Notes: a model not told the origin generated them from the letters alone. 33,266 nt of DNA from Clostridiales bacterium (GCA_012520645.1 JAAYNV010000022.1:1-33266); one strand, 5' to 3'. Positions 8,801 through 16,090 are shown, counted from the first letter of the stretch. Numbers and translations are program-made.

Positions 8801-10435
8801 TTCCGAACCGATGTATACGGTCGTACTGGTTACGACCTCCTCACGGATTGCATCAATGGGCGGGTTTGTTACCTGTGCAAAAAGCTGTTTGAAATAGTGG
8901 AACAGAGGATGGTAAGAATGAGAAAGCACCGGAATCGGCGTGTCCACACCCATTGCCGCAATCGCCTCTCCACCATTCTTTGCCATCGGCAGAATGCTTG
9001 TCTTTAACTCATCATAAGTATAGCCAAATGCCTTCTGCATCCGCTGTCTTTCTTCATAAGTAAATTCCGGCACTCTTTTGTTCGGAATCTTTAAGTCCTT
9101 TAAGGCTACCAGATTGCTGTCCAGCCACTCGCCATAAGGCCGTTTCTTTGCATAGGCTTCCTTTAATTCCTCATCATCAATCACTCTGCCTTTTACGGTA
9201 TCGACCAAAAGCATCTTTCCCGGACGCAGTCTTTCCTTTAACACGATCCTGGTGGGGTCGATATCCAGCACACCCACCTCAGAGGAAAGAATCAAAGTAT
9301 CATCCTCCAGAATCATGTATCTGGACGGACGCAGACCGTTACGATCCAGTACAGCACCCATCACATCACCGTCGGAGAACAGAATGGACGCAGGACCGTC
9401 CCACGGCTCCATCATTGTCGCATAATACTGGTAAAAATCTTTCTTTGTCTGGGACATGGTGCGGTTGTTTGCCCATGGCTCCGGAATCGTAATCATCACG
9501 GCAAGCGGCAGATCCATTCCGCTCATCACAAGAAATTCCAGCGTATTGTCAAGCATTGCAGAATCGGAGCCGGAAGCGTTGACCACCGGAAGTACCTTAT
9601 GAAGTTCAGAATGCAGGTGCTCGGATTCCATATTCTCTTCTCTGGCAAGCATTTTGTCCACATTACCGCGAATCGTATTGATCTCACCGTTGTGTACAAT
9701 AAAGCGGTTTGGATGTGCACGTTCCCAGCTTGGATTGGTATTGGTGGAGAAACGGGAATGTACAATGGCAATCGCAGATTCATAATCTTCACTCTGAAGA
9801 TCCGGGAAAAAGGTTCGAAGCTGTCCCACAAGGAACATTCCTTTATATACCAGCGTCCTGCTGGAGCAGGATACCACATAGGTGTTGTCAGTGGACTGCT
9901 CAAATACACGCCTTACCACATAGAGCATACGGTCAAATTCCAGGCCCTTTTTTACACCGGCAGGCTTTTTGATAAAAGCCTGCATAATGCACGGCATACA
10001 TTCAACCGCTTTGTGACCCAGTACCGAAGGCACGCAGGGCACTTCACGCCAGCCTAAAAATTCCAGTCCTTCTTTTTCTACAATGATCTCAAACATTTTC
10101 TTTGACTGGTTACGCTTTAATTCATCCTGTGGAAAAAAGAACATACCCACACCATATTCTCTCTCTTCTCCCAGGCAGATTCCTAAAGGCTTTGTCACCT
10201 TTATAAAGAATTTGTGAGAGATCTGTACGAGAATACCCACACCGTCACCGGTCTTGCCCTCTGCGTCCTTACCTGCCCTGTGTTCCAGATTCTCTACAAT
10301 CTTCAGCGCATTCTCCACGATCTTATGACTCTTAATACCCTTAATATTTACACAGGCACCGATACCACAGTTATCATGCTCAAACTCACTTCGATAAAGA
10401 GGAGCCTGAGGAACATTCTGCTTTGCATCAAACAT
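5888..10435 (-). CDS. gltB: Glutamate synthase large subunit
   Basis: GltB (1515 residues from the chosen start) carries the class II glutaminase domain, the central domain, the FMN/Fe-S synthase domain and the C-terminal beta-helix. After a propeptide of about 22 residues comes NCGIGACV, whose first Cys is the expected N-terminal nucleophile after processing. The FMN domain shows GAMSYGSISKEAHE, KPGEGGHLPG and SGYDGGTGAAP. The 3Fe-4S ligands lie in CVMMRVCNLDTCPVGVATQ. The glycine-rich beta-helix repeats are near the end (GGRVVVLGRTG, AAGMSGGIAYV). GAAAGGAG precedes ATG 10435, so the upstream extension to 10495 is not used. It is the first gene of gltBD and has full length. Confidence 0.98.
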   Translation of the reverse strand: MFDAKQNVPQAPLYRSEFEHDNCGIGACVNIKGIKSHKIVENALKIVENLEHRAGKDAEGKTGDGVGILVQISHKFFIKVTKPLGICLGEEREYGVGMFFFPQDELKRNQSKKMFEIIVEKEGLEFLGWREVPCVPSVLGHKAVECMPCIMQAFIKKPAGVKKGLEFDRMLYVVRRVFEQSTDNTYVVSCSSRTLVYKGMFLVGQLRTFFPDLQSEDYESAIAIVHSRFSTNTNPSWERAHPNRFIVHNGEINTIRGNVDKMLAREENMESEHLHSELHKVLPVVNASGSDSAMLDNTLEFLVMSGMDLPLAVMITIPEPWANNRTMSQTKKDFYQYYATMMEPWDGPASILFSDGDVMGAVLDRNGLRPSRYMILEDDTLILSSEVGVLDIDPTRIVLKERLRPGKMLLVDTVKGRVIDDEELKEAYAKKRPYGEWLDSNLVALKDLKIPNKRVPEFTYEERQRMQKAFGYTYDELKTSILPMAKNGGEAIAAMGVDTPIPVLSHSYHPLFHYFKQLFAQVTNPPIDAIREEVVTSTTVYIGSEGNVLEETPKNCNVLKVNNPILTNTDLLKIKNMKADGFKVEVVPITYYKNTSLEKAIDRLFVEVDRAYRDGVNIMILSDRGVDENHVAIPSLLAVSALNQHLVKTKKRTSVALILESGEPREVHHFATLLGYGACAINPYLAQESIKELIDNHMLDKDYYAAVDDYNNAVIHGIVKIASKMGISTIQPYQGAQIFEAIGIDYDVVNKYFTNTVCRVGGVTLKDIEKQVDDLHSKAFDPLGLATDVTLDSPGHHKMRSGGDEHMYNPATIHLLQESTKRGDYAMFKEYTALVNDEDSVKTLRGLMDFNYPKKGIPIEEVESVDSIVTRFKTGAMSYGSISKEAHETLAIAMNKLHGKSNTGEGGEDIERLTVGADGRNRCSAIKRVASGRFGVTSRYLVSAQEIQIKMAQGAKPGEGGHLPGGKVYPWIAKTRHSTPGVGLISPPPHHDIYSIEDLAQLIYDLKNANKYARISVKLVSEAGVGTVAAGVAKAGAQVILVSGYDGGTGAAPRNSIHNAGLPWELGLAETHQTLIMNGLRNKVRIETDGKLMSGRDVAIAAILGAEEFGFATAPLVTMGCVMMRVCNLDTCPVGVATQNPELRKRFRGKPEYVINFMRFIAEELREYMAKLGVRTIDELVGRTEFLKVRDNLDESRKKVDLSYILANPYEGMKEKVIFDPKQVYDFELEKTVDEKVLVKQLEKAMESGQKRSIEVDVKNTDRAFGTILGSEITRRCGDEVAEDTYRVLCNGSGGQSFGAFIPKGLTLELVGDSNDYFGKGLSGGKLILYPPKGSHFKAEDNIIVGNVALYGATSGKVFINGVAGERFCVRNSGAIAVVEGVGDHGCEYMTGGRVVVLGRTGKNFAAGMSGGIAYVLDEDNDLYIRLNKEMVSSYELTNKYDVLELKDMIKEHVAYTNSAKGKEILDNFGEYLPKFKKIIPHDYERMLKTIVQMEEKGLSAEQAQIEAFYANTRS

Positions 10436-10471
10436 CTCTGTTCTCCTTTCGTATTTTCTTAATTTAAAAAT

Positions 10472-10500
10472 AATATACACCCATTTTGTATACATGTAAA
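10472..10500 (-). promoter_or_regulatory. gltBD promoter
   Basis: On the minus strand, -35 TTTACA (10500-10495) and -10 TATATT (10477-10472) are 17 bases apart. They lie about 40 bases upstream of the gltB start. The -35 overlaps the near-palindrome TGTATACATGTAAACA, which could be a regulator site. Confidence 0.55.
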
Positions 10501-10758
10501 CAATTTATTTTTTAATATTATCTGATTATTTGTAAATTCATACTTACCCTGTTTATTTTTCTGTCTTAAAGTTAAATTGTATTTCTCGGTTTTTTTAAAA
10601 ATCATTGATTTTAAGCCGCCTTTATTATTTCTACCATACGATTTGTTTTTCATTTTTCTTTTCATTTTTTATATGTTTTTCTCTCTCGCATCCGTATTTT
10701 CTTGAATTGTTTTAGTTTTTTATTCAATTCTACCAATGATACCAGACCATTTTCCTGC
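10501..10758. other. AT-rich intergenic stretch without a recognised gene
   Basis: About 260 bases between the gltB promoter and the T-box promoter, very rich in T on the + strand. It contains a short inverted repeat, GAATTG (10704-10709) with CAATTC (10725-10730). A 68-codon minus-strand frame is present but looks non-coding: it is almost all Lys, Asn and Ile and has no ribosome binding site. Upstream activator sites for gltBD could lie here, but none is recognisable. Confidence 0.5.
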
Positions 10759-10787
10759 TTGACAAATACAGGAAGCTCACCTATACT
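10759..10787 (+). promoter_or_regulatory. Promoter of the T-box leader and aminotransferase
   Basis: A perfect -35 TTGACA (10759-10764) is followed after 17 bases by -10 TATACT (10782-10787). Transcription should start near 10794, giving an untranslated leader of about 440 bases. Confidence 0.8.
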
Positions 10788-10796
10788 GTAACAAAT

Positions 10797-10857
10797 CACA
10801 GCGCTGTGTTTTTACAGACAGCAGCCACCATGAGCAGACTGACCGGTCTGCTGTCTG
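10797..10857 (+). other. Extra hairpins in the 5' part of the leader, before T-box stem I
   Basis: Close to the predicted transcript start, CACAGCGCTGTG (10797-10808) is a palindrome followed by five T, like a tiny terminator. Next, CAGACAGCAG (10815-10824) pairs perfectly with CTGCTGTCTG (10848-10857). An alternative fold pairs AGCAGAC (10832-10838) with GTCTGCT (10846-10852), so the two helices exclude each other. Such elements are not a standard part of T-box leaders. Confidence 0.5.
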
Positions 10858-10885
10858 CAGAAAATTACAATTTCATACGATCACC

Positions 10886-11182
10886 CAAATGCAAAGACGG
10901 GGAGGAGTAAGTGTCCTGTGGATTTCCAGAGAGAAGAGGTTTGGTGAAACTCTTTATGAAGCGGACATGGAAGGTAGCCCCCGAGCAGCCATCTGAACTA
11001 TATAGTAGGAGCGGCCGTGTTCCCGCGTTAAGGGATACTGTATCGGAAGTGCAGACCAACGCCCGACAAGGATAAGGCAGACTTCCCGCACAGGAATGAG
11101 TGCAGAGTAATCTGAAATCAGGTGGTACCACGGAATAGAACTATTTCGCCCTGAGCCAATCGGCTCAGGGCTTTTTATTTTC
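10886..11182 (+). ncRNA. T-box riboswitch leader
   Basis: Stem I has a basal helix CGGGG (10898-10902) with CCCCG (10979-10983). A specifier loop holds the AGUA loop-E strand (10906-10909) opposite GAA (10970-10972). A helix GTGTCC (10911-10916) pairs with GGACAT (10963-10968), and an apical AGAGAG/TTTGGTGAAA region follows. The T-box sequence AGGTGGTACCACGG (11120-11133) carries the tRNA-binding bulge TGGT. Directly after the GAA the specifier reads GGT (10973-10975, Gly). One base on it is GTA (Val). The TGGT bulge predicts a tRNA with discriminator A, which does not suit tRNA-Gly. The amino acid is therefore unresolved. Confidence 0.9.
11148..11181 (+). terminator. T-box regulated intrinsic terminator
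   Basis: GCCCTGAGCC (11148-11157) pairs perfectly with GGCTCAGGGC (11162-11171) around AATC, followed by CTTTTTATTTT. It lies just after the T-box sequence. It should form when the cognate tRNA is charged and be displaced by the antiterminator when uncharged. Confidence 0.9.
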
Positions 11183-11233
11183 TATGATTCCAGCCGGTTA
11201 CGGTACACCAATACAAATTACGGAGGTAATAAT

Positions 11234-12481
11234 ATGACAGATATGAATGTAAAACAAAACGATTTTTCCGGAACAGATACGTCTTCCCCGTTTTCACCCC
11301 AGCTTTCTGCACGGATGAAAAGACCGGATTTTCAAGGAGATTTTACGGGCATGATCTTATCGGCTGCCGAAAAAGATGATGTAATCTCTTTCGCGGGCGG
11401 TCTGCCCAATCCGGTTTCTTTTCCGATCCAGGAGTTCCGGGAAGCTGCCGACCGGGTATTGTCCGAAAACGGCGCCAAAGCACTGCAATACGGAGATGCC
11501 ATGGGTTATGAACCGCTTCGGGAATATCTGGCAGAGCGCTATCGCAAACAAGGCATTCCTGTTTCCTCGAAAGAAATTCTGATTACAAGCGGTTCCCAGC
11601 AGGCTCTGCAGTTGATCGGCGCAGCCTTTCTGGACGATGGTTCGCCCATTCTTTTAGAAGATCCAAGCTACCTGGCCGCCCTGCAGCTCTTTCACTATTA
11701 TGCGCCGTCCATCCATACGGTTCCCCTGTCAGAAGACGGTGCCGACCGAACCGAATTTGCCCGAATCATAAAGGAAGAAAATCCCCGTTTCTTTTATACG
11801 GTTCCCAATTTCCAAAATCCCACCGGGCTGACCTATTCCAAACAGGCACGGATGGAAATCGCTTCTATTTTACGGGGTACGAATACGCTTTTAATCGAGG
11901 ATAACCCATACGGCGATCTGCGCTTTTCAGGAAACGCCCCCATCTCCTTCGCTTCCCTGCTCGGTACGCAGTGCATCCTGCTTGGAAGCTTCTCCAAGAC
12001 CGTTTCTCCCGGTATGCGCATCGGCTGGCTCGTATGCCGTGAAAAAGCTCTTCTAAAACGACTGCTTTCCTACAAGCAGTCCTGTGATATCCACAGCAGT
12101 CTGTTCTGTCAGATGATTCTGCACGAGTATCTGTCCAGTCATGACCTGGATACGCACATTACAAAGATCACCGCGCTTTACAAACAAAAGGCGCAGTGGA
12201 TGATTTCCTGTATGGAACGTTTCTTTCCCGACGGAATACACTTTACCAGACCGGAAGGTGGAATGTCTCTCTGGGTCACTCTGCCGGATGGCATGACCGC
12301 TGTCGATCTGGCAGATGCGGCACTTGAAAAGGGCGTTGCAATCGTAGCCGGAGATCCGTTCTACGAAAAAAGACGGAAGGTTTCCTCCTTCCGTCTGAAT
12401 TATTCCAACAGCAGCGATGCCGAGATCGAACAGGGCATCCGTATTTTAGGGGACTGTATCCGTAAAATCATGGCGCACTAA
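11234..12481 (+). CDS. PLP-dependent aminotransferase, class I/II (LysN/MocR-like)
   Basis: A fold-type I aminotransferase of 415 residues, of the 2-aminoadipate/aromatic aminotransferase group also found as the C-terminal domain of MocR regulators. It has no HTH domain here. Visible motifs are ISFAGGLPNP near residue 52, ITSGSQQALQL, TVPNFQNPTG, the EDNPYGDLRF strand, and the PLP lysine in GSFSKTVSPGMRIGW. The C-terminal FRLNYSN holds the substrate carboxylate-binding arginine. ACGGAGG lies 8 bases before ATG 11234. Control by a T-box ties it to the level of one charged tRNA, so it probably makes or interconverts that amino acid. Which one cannot be read with confidence. Its 3' end overlaps the convergent CPBP gene by 36 bases. 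Confidence 0.9.
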   Translation: MTDMNVKQNDFSGTDTSSPFSPQLSARMKRPDFQGDFTGMILSAAEKDDVISFAGGLPNPVSFPIQEFREAADRVLSENGAKALQYGDAMGYEPLREYLAERYRKQGIPVSSKEILITSGSQQALQLIGAAFLDDGSPILLEDPSYLAALQLFHYYAPSIHTVPLSEDGADRTEFARIIKEENPRFFYTVPNFQNPTGLTYSKQARMEIASILRGTNTLLIEDNPYGDLRFSGNAPISFASLLGTQCILLGSFSKTVSPGMRIGWLVCREKALLKRLLSYKQSCDIHSSLFCQMILHEYLSSHDLDTHITKITALYKQKAQWMISCMERFFPDGIHFTRPEGGMSLWVTLPDGMTAVDLADAALEKGVAIVAGDPFYEKRRKVSSFRLNYSNSSDAEIEQGIRILGDCIRKIMAH

Positions 12482-13024
12482 AATTTCTTTCCGCACAAAC
12501 CAACAGGCTATGACTCCTGCCAGACTACAGCCAAGCACTCCGACAACCGGAAGTGCCACGTCCGGAATCGTCCCCGGACTATAGCTGAGCAGAAATACTG
12601 CCAGATTTGCGGCTCCGTGAAACACCACCGGAGCCGCAAAATTCTGAAATACATGATACATATAGGCTATCAGCAGTCCCATGACCAGCGCATACATCCC
12701 CTGGATCAGATTGCCGTGATAAACCGCAAACAGCACTGCCGATATTACCATTGACGTCTGCCAGGAAAACCATCGCGTCAACCCGCGGAATGCAATTCCA
12801 CGAAAAACCGCTTCCTCCATAAGCGGAGCCCACAATGCGTAACGCAGGATTCCCTCCCAAACCGATACCGCATACTGTTTTTGTCTGACCTGCATATAGG
12901 TCTCAGATATCCGGTCAATCTGCAGCAGGGAAACGAGTGCATTCAATCCGCTTCCCGCCGCAACGGCACAAAGAATCAAAAACAGCCATTCATGACACGC
13001 TCTTTGCTTACGTTGTGATCTCAT
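12446..13024 (-). CDS. CPBP family intramembrane metalloprotease
   Basis: A 192-residue multi-pass membrane protein of the CPBP (CAAX protease and bacteriocin-processing, formerly Abi) family. The glutamate-zinc motif EEAVFR (E70, E71, R75) and later conserved histidines in VYHGNLIQG (H103) and VFHGAANL (H137) are all present, so the active site looks intact. Hydrophobic segments occur at about 13-33, 92-102, 108-128 and 138-180. It overlaps the HAD gene's stop by four bases (ATGA), so translation is coupled. Members process prenylated or secreted peptides or act in bacteriocin immunity; no substrate is suggested here. The last 36 bases run antisense to the aminotransferase gene, and no terminator is visible. 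Confidence 0.9.
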   Translation of the reverse strand: MRSQRKQRACHEWLFLILCAVAAGSGLNALVSLLQIDRISETYMQVRQKQYAVSVWEGILRYALWAPLMEEAVFRGIAFRGLTRWFSWQTSMVISAVLFAVYHGNLIQGMYALVMGLLIAYMYHVFQNFAAPVVFHGAANLAVFLLSYSPGTIPDVALPVVGVLGCSLAGVIACWFVRKEILVRHDFTDTVP

Positions 13025-13692
13025 AGCATTTCTCCTAACAGTTCCCGACCCAGTTCCTCCACCGTATGCACGATCACTTCCGCTCCCGCCTGTTCCAGTT
13101 CTCCTTCTGCCGCATAACCGTAAGCTGCTCCGATCGCTCTCATGCCGGACGCATGCGCTCCTGCCACGTCAAACTTACGATCGCCTACCATGACCATCTG
13201 TCCGCGTTCCGTGATACCAAGCGTTTCCAGTCTGGTAATCGTCTCCTCAATGACCTCTTCCTTTCCGGTCCTTCTGCCATCCATTTCCGATCCGGTCACC
13301 ACATCAAAAAACTCTGCCAGTTCAAAGTGTTCCAATATTCGCATAACATAGACTTCTGGCTTACTGGAAGCGACAGCCAGTGTTTTTCCCTGCTTCTTCA
13401 GCCCATGAAGCAGCTCTTTCATCCCGCAGTAGGGAATATTTTCATAGATACCGGTATCCTGGAATCTCTCACGATACTTTTCAACTGCCACGCCTGCCTG
13501 TGCTTCGGTAAACCCATAAAACTCCATAAAGCTTTCTTTTAACGGCGGTCCGATAAAAGGCTCCAGTTCCGTCCGGTCAGCCACTTCAATTCCAAAAGAA
13601 CGCAGCGCATACTGCACACATCTTGTAATGCCTTCCATCGGATCCGTCAAGGTGCCATCCAAATCAAATAATATCGTTTGACATCCATTCAT
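13021..13692 (-). CDS. HAD-family phosphatase, phosphoglycolate-phosphatase-like
   Basis: A 223-residue haloacid-dehalogenase hydrolase with all catalytic motifs. Motif I is FDLDGTLTD (nucleophile D10, acid/base D12), motif II is the serine of VASSKPE, the lysine follows in the same segment, and motif IV is MVGDRKFDVAGA. The helical cap between motifs I and II, with IGPPLKESF, is typical of the Gph/PpaX branch. ATG 13692 is preferred over 13698, because GGGAG sits seven bases before the former and touches the latter. It lies 15 bases after the chemoreceptor stop and overlaps the CPBP gene by four bases. Substrate is unknown; a small phosphate ester such as phosphoglycolate or a nucleotide is likely. 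Confidence 0.9.
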   Translation of the reverse strand: MNGCQTILFDLDGTLTDPMEGITRCVQYALRSFGIEVADRTELEPFIGPPLKESFMEFYGFTEAQAGVAVEKYRERFQDTGIYENIPYCGMKELLHGLKKQGKTLAVASSKPEVYVMRILEHFELAEFFDVVTGSEMDGRRTGKEEVIEETITRLETLGITERGQMVMVGDRKFDVAGAHASGMRAIGAAYGYAAEGELEQAGAEVIVHTVEELGRELLGEML

Positions 13693-13707
13693 GCACATTC
13701 TCCCAGC

Positions 13708-15147
13708 CTATTCGAACACTCTAATCTGCTGTTTATCCAGCTGTTCTGCAATGGATAACAGCTTTTTAAAATCACCGGACAGATCCGACGCCATCTGTTT
13801 TGCCTTCTCGTACTCCTGTCTGGCAGATTCCACATTATTTCTTTCTATTGCACTAATTACATTGACTGCAGTACCATGAAAAGCACGGTGTTTGCTGCCG
13901 ATACCGTCCCAAACCTGACGCATTTCCGGATTCTTTGGTGTCACTGAGTAATAAAAGTGACCAAAACCGCACTTCGTATCATTCGTCTGAAGCGGCACAA
14001 TATTCTGATTCGTTACCATACTGCCCAGAGTGTTCAGCCACTTTTCATGTGCAGAAACTGCAGCGTGGATAAATTCCATAAACATCTGATTATCCGGCAT
14101 ATAGAAAGTGTCCTCCGACATCTTTCCGATTTTCTTGGCATTGGCATCAATCTTATCTTCCAGCTGCTCCATCGGCGCAATAATGTCTTCCAGTCTTTCG
14201 CTGACCTCAAACACCCCTTCTGCCTCCGAATGAATTCGACCGCATTCTTCATCAATCGTCTGAATCTGATTTTCTACCTCCTGGAAAGAGCCGCAAATTT
14301 CCTCGCTGACTGCTGCAATCGCATCAATGGACTCATTAATCTGCTGAATCCCTTCCTTGTTTGCCTGATTACTCTTCCATACCATATCCATGCTGCTATT
14401 GATTTCTTCCAAAGAACTCACCGTTGTTTCCACACTCTGCGCGCTCTTTTCAGAAGCATTACGGATACTTTCCACAAATTTTCCCATATTATCGGTCAAA
14501 GTTTTTGTCTCATCGGCAAGCTGTCTGATCTGCTCCGCTACAACTGCAAATCCCCTGCCTGCCTCTCCGGCTCTGGCTGCCTCAATAGAAGCATTCAGGG
14601 CAAGAAGGTTTGTCTGGGAAGAAATCGCATTGATAGCCGCAATAACTTCATTCATATGCTTGATGACCTCAAGAAATTCCCCCATATCCTGTTTCATTTC
14701 ATTCGAATACTGGATGGTATCCTTGGAAATCTTCCAGATATTCTCTAATTCCTTCTGGCTTTCATCAATCTTGCCAAGTATTTCTGATGATGTGGCCGAA
14801 ACATCACTGATCGTATTGTTCAATCCTTCATGAGCCTCTGAGACCTGCCCTGCAATTTCAGAAGTTCCCGCCGTCACGCCATTAATATTGGCAGTGGAAT
14901 TTTTCAACTGACCACTGACCGCTTTCATTTTTTCTACCGAATCAACCAACTGAAGGTCTAACGCACTGATTTCCATGGATGCTCCCAATGTTCCCGCCAT
15001 CACCTGCTGGAATTCATTCCGTCCGCTCATCAGCCTCTTATGCACCTTCTGCAGATCTGACATCGGTTCACTGTATGCAGTCGGCTGCATCTTTGCAATT
15101 GCCTGTACCACCTGTTGTCCTGATTTTCCCTGTCCAAAAAGTCCCAT
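13708..15147 (-). CDS. Soluble methyl-accepting chemotaxis protein with C-terminal CZB domain
   Basis: A 479-residue cytoplasmic chemoreceptor. There is no transmembrane segment and no HAMP domain. A long coiled coil from about residue 60 to 340 includes the CheA/CheW-contacting hairpin (about 165-215, [21 protein letters not shown] followed by [17 protein letters not shown]). The last 120 residues form a chemoreceptor zinc-binding (CZB) domain. Likely ligands are H367 in SAHEKW, C393 in CGFGHFYY, and H420 and H424 in KHRAFH. In known CZB receptors this site senses zinc or hypochlorous acid. GAGAGGG precedes ATG 15147. It heads an operon with a HAD phosphatase and a CPBP protease. No other chemotaxis gene is in the window. 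Confidence 0.92.
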   Translation of the reverse strand: MGLFGQGKSGQQVVQAIAKMQPTAYSEPMSDLQKVHKRLMSGRNEFQQVMAGTLGASMEISALDLQLVDSVEKMKAVSGQLKNSTANINGVTAGTSEIAGQVSEAHEGLNNTISDVSATSSEILGKIDESQKELENIWKISKDTIQYSNEMKQDMGEFLEVIKHMNEVIAAINAISSQTNLLALNASIEAARAGEAGRGFAVVAEQIRQLADETKTLTDNMGKFVESIRNASEKSAQSVETTVSSLEEINSSMDMVWKSNQANKEGIQQINESIDAIAAVSEEICGSFQEVENQIQTIDEECGRIHSEAEGVFEVSERLEDIIAPMEQLEDKIDANAKKIGKMSEDTFYMPDNQMFMEFIHAAVSAHEKWLNTLGSMVTNQNIVPLQTNDTKCGFGHFYYSVTPKNPEMRQVWDGIGSKHRAFHGTAVNVISAIERNNVESARQEYEKAKQMASDLSGDFKKLLSIAEQLDKQQIRVFE

Positions 15148-15262
15148 TTGTAATCCCTCTCTTCTGTATTTTCCGTTCTGCTCTGGCAGCCAAAGATCTT
15201 ATGACATGCTTCGTATATGCTGCCCCGGCACATGCCCTTCGGCAGATATCACATCTATCGAT

Positions 15263-15291
15263 ATTATAGCACACTCCACCTGTCATGTCCA
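15263..15291 (-). promoter_or_regulatory. Promoter of the chemoreceptor operon
   Basis: On the minus strand, TGGACA (15291-15286) and a perfect TATAAT (15268-15263) are 17 bases apart. The -35 differs from consensus at one base. This looks like a SigA promoter and not a motility-sigma promoter. Confidence 0.65.
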
Positions 15292-15302
15292 CGAAGGGAC
15301 AC

Positions 15303-15331
15303 TTGACATTTTACTGCTTTTTCTATAATAT
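15303..15331 (+). promoter_or_regulatory. Promoter of the TPP riboswitch-thiT transcript
   Basis: A perfect -35 TTGACA (15303-15308) precedes TAATAT (15326-15331) by 17 bases; an overlapping TATAAT (15324-15329) is at 15 bases. Transcription would begin just upstream of the riboswitch. Confidence 0.7.
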
Positions 15332-15353
15332 TATGCAGTGACAATAATATATT

Positions 15354-15447
15354 CGCGCCAGGGGAGCTTATTGCTGAGATTGAATCGGATTTTTATCCAT
15401 TCTAACCCTCATTACTTGAACCGGTTAATACCGGCGTAAGGAGGCAC
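15354..15447 (+). ncRNA. TPP (thiamine pyrophosphate) riboswitch
   Basis: The thi-box core elements occur in order: GGGG (15361-15364), CTGAGA (15374-15379), a variable hairpin of about 25 bases, ACCC, then TTGAACCGGTTAATACCGGCGTAA with its conserved GAACC, TAAT and CGTAAGGA positions. It lies between a promoter and thiT, the thiamine transporter gene, which fits its ligand. Bound TPP should reduce thiT expression. Confidence 0.93.
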
Positions 15448-15450
15448 ATG

Positions 15451-15519
15451 TTTTCACATAGCAGATAATCTGTGAAAGCAGCAATCTTTTCGGCCCCTCT
15501 TTGCGTAATGCTAAGGAGG
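15451..15519 (+). promoter_or_regulatory. thiT expression platform with Shine-Dalgarno sequestration
   Basis: After the aptamer come a hairpin, TTTCACA (15452-15458) with TGTGAAA (15471-15477), and then CCTCTT (15496-15501). The latter can pair with the ribosome binding site AGGAGG (15514-15519) of thiT through six pairs including one G-U. No T-run follows either hairpin, so control is more likely translational than by termination. Confidence 0.5.
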
Positions 15520-15526
15520 TTTTTTT

Positions 15527-16084
15527 ATGTCCAACAACAAATTTTCCACAAAGCAGCTTGTTTTTTCTGCCATGGCGATTGCTCTGGCTACCGTTATTTC
15601 TGTCGTAATCAAGCTGCCGTCTCTGCCAAACGGCGGTTCCGTCACCCTGTTCAGTATGCTGGTCATCTGTCTGATCGGTTACTGGTACGGTCCCGTTACC
15701 GGTCTGATCGCTGGTTTTACCTACGGTATCCTGCAGTTTATCACAGGTCCCTACTTTGTACATCCAGCACAGGTACTGTTAGATTATCCGCTTGCCTTCG
15801 GTGCACTCGGTTTGTCCGGATTTTTCCACAACAAAAAACATGGGCTCTTAAAGGGCTACATCGTGGGAGTTACCGGCCGCTTTGTCTTCCACCAGATTTC
15901 CGGTCTCATCTTCTATACGACCTATGTTGCAGGCTCCTTCTCCGACAACGCAGCCGCAGTCTGGGCCTCCACCGTCTATAATCTGAGCTACATACTGCCG
16001 GAAATGATCCTTACCATCATTTTGATTGCAATTCCGCCGGTAGTCTCCGCTCTGGACCGGGTTAAGAAGATGGCTCTTTCCTAA
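15527..16084 (+). CDS. thiT: Energy-coupled thiamine transporter ThiT (ECF S component)
   Basis: ThiT is the substrate-binding membrane subunit of an ECF transporter and takes up thiamine together with the shared EcfAA'T module, encoded elsewhere. The 185-residue product has about six hydrophobic segments. It shows the family features: a KLPSLPNGGSVTLFSML region at about 28-44, GYWYGPVTGLIAGFTYG, and LLDYPLAFGALGLSGFF at about 83-99. ATG 15527 follows AAGGAGG. The TPP riboswitch directly upstream supports the thiamine assignment over other ECF S components. Confidence 0.95.
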   Translation: MSNNKFSTKQLVFSAMAIALATVISVVIKLPSLPNGGSVTLFSMLVICLIGYWYGPVTGLIAGFTYGILQFITGPYFVHPAQVLLDYPLAFGALGLSGFFHNKKHGLLKGYIVGVTGRFVFHQISGLIFYTTYVAGSFSDNAAAVWASTVYNLSYILPEMILTIILIAIPPVVSALDRVKKMALS

Positions 16085-16090
16085 GATAAG

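Noticed and set aside
5990-10462. Long + strand frames opposite gltB, including one of 317 codons at 7463-8416
   Set aside because: They mirror the codon pattern of gltB, lack ribosome binding sites, and give translations with no family features.
10459-10665. 68-codon minus-strand frame upstream of gltB
   Set aside because: It is almost entirely AT-driven residues (Lys, Asn, Ile), has no ribosome binding site and contains the gltB promoter, so it is most likely chance.
10886-11182. Definite glycine-specific T-box
   Set aside because: GGU follows the GAA strand, but the UGGU bulge predicts discriminator A and the downstream gene is an aminotransferase, so I leave the specificity open.
13957-14748. 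263-codon + strand frame opposite the chemoreceptor gene
   Set aside because: The minus-strand gene has complete receptor and CZB motifs; this frame is its antisense shadow.
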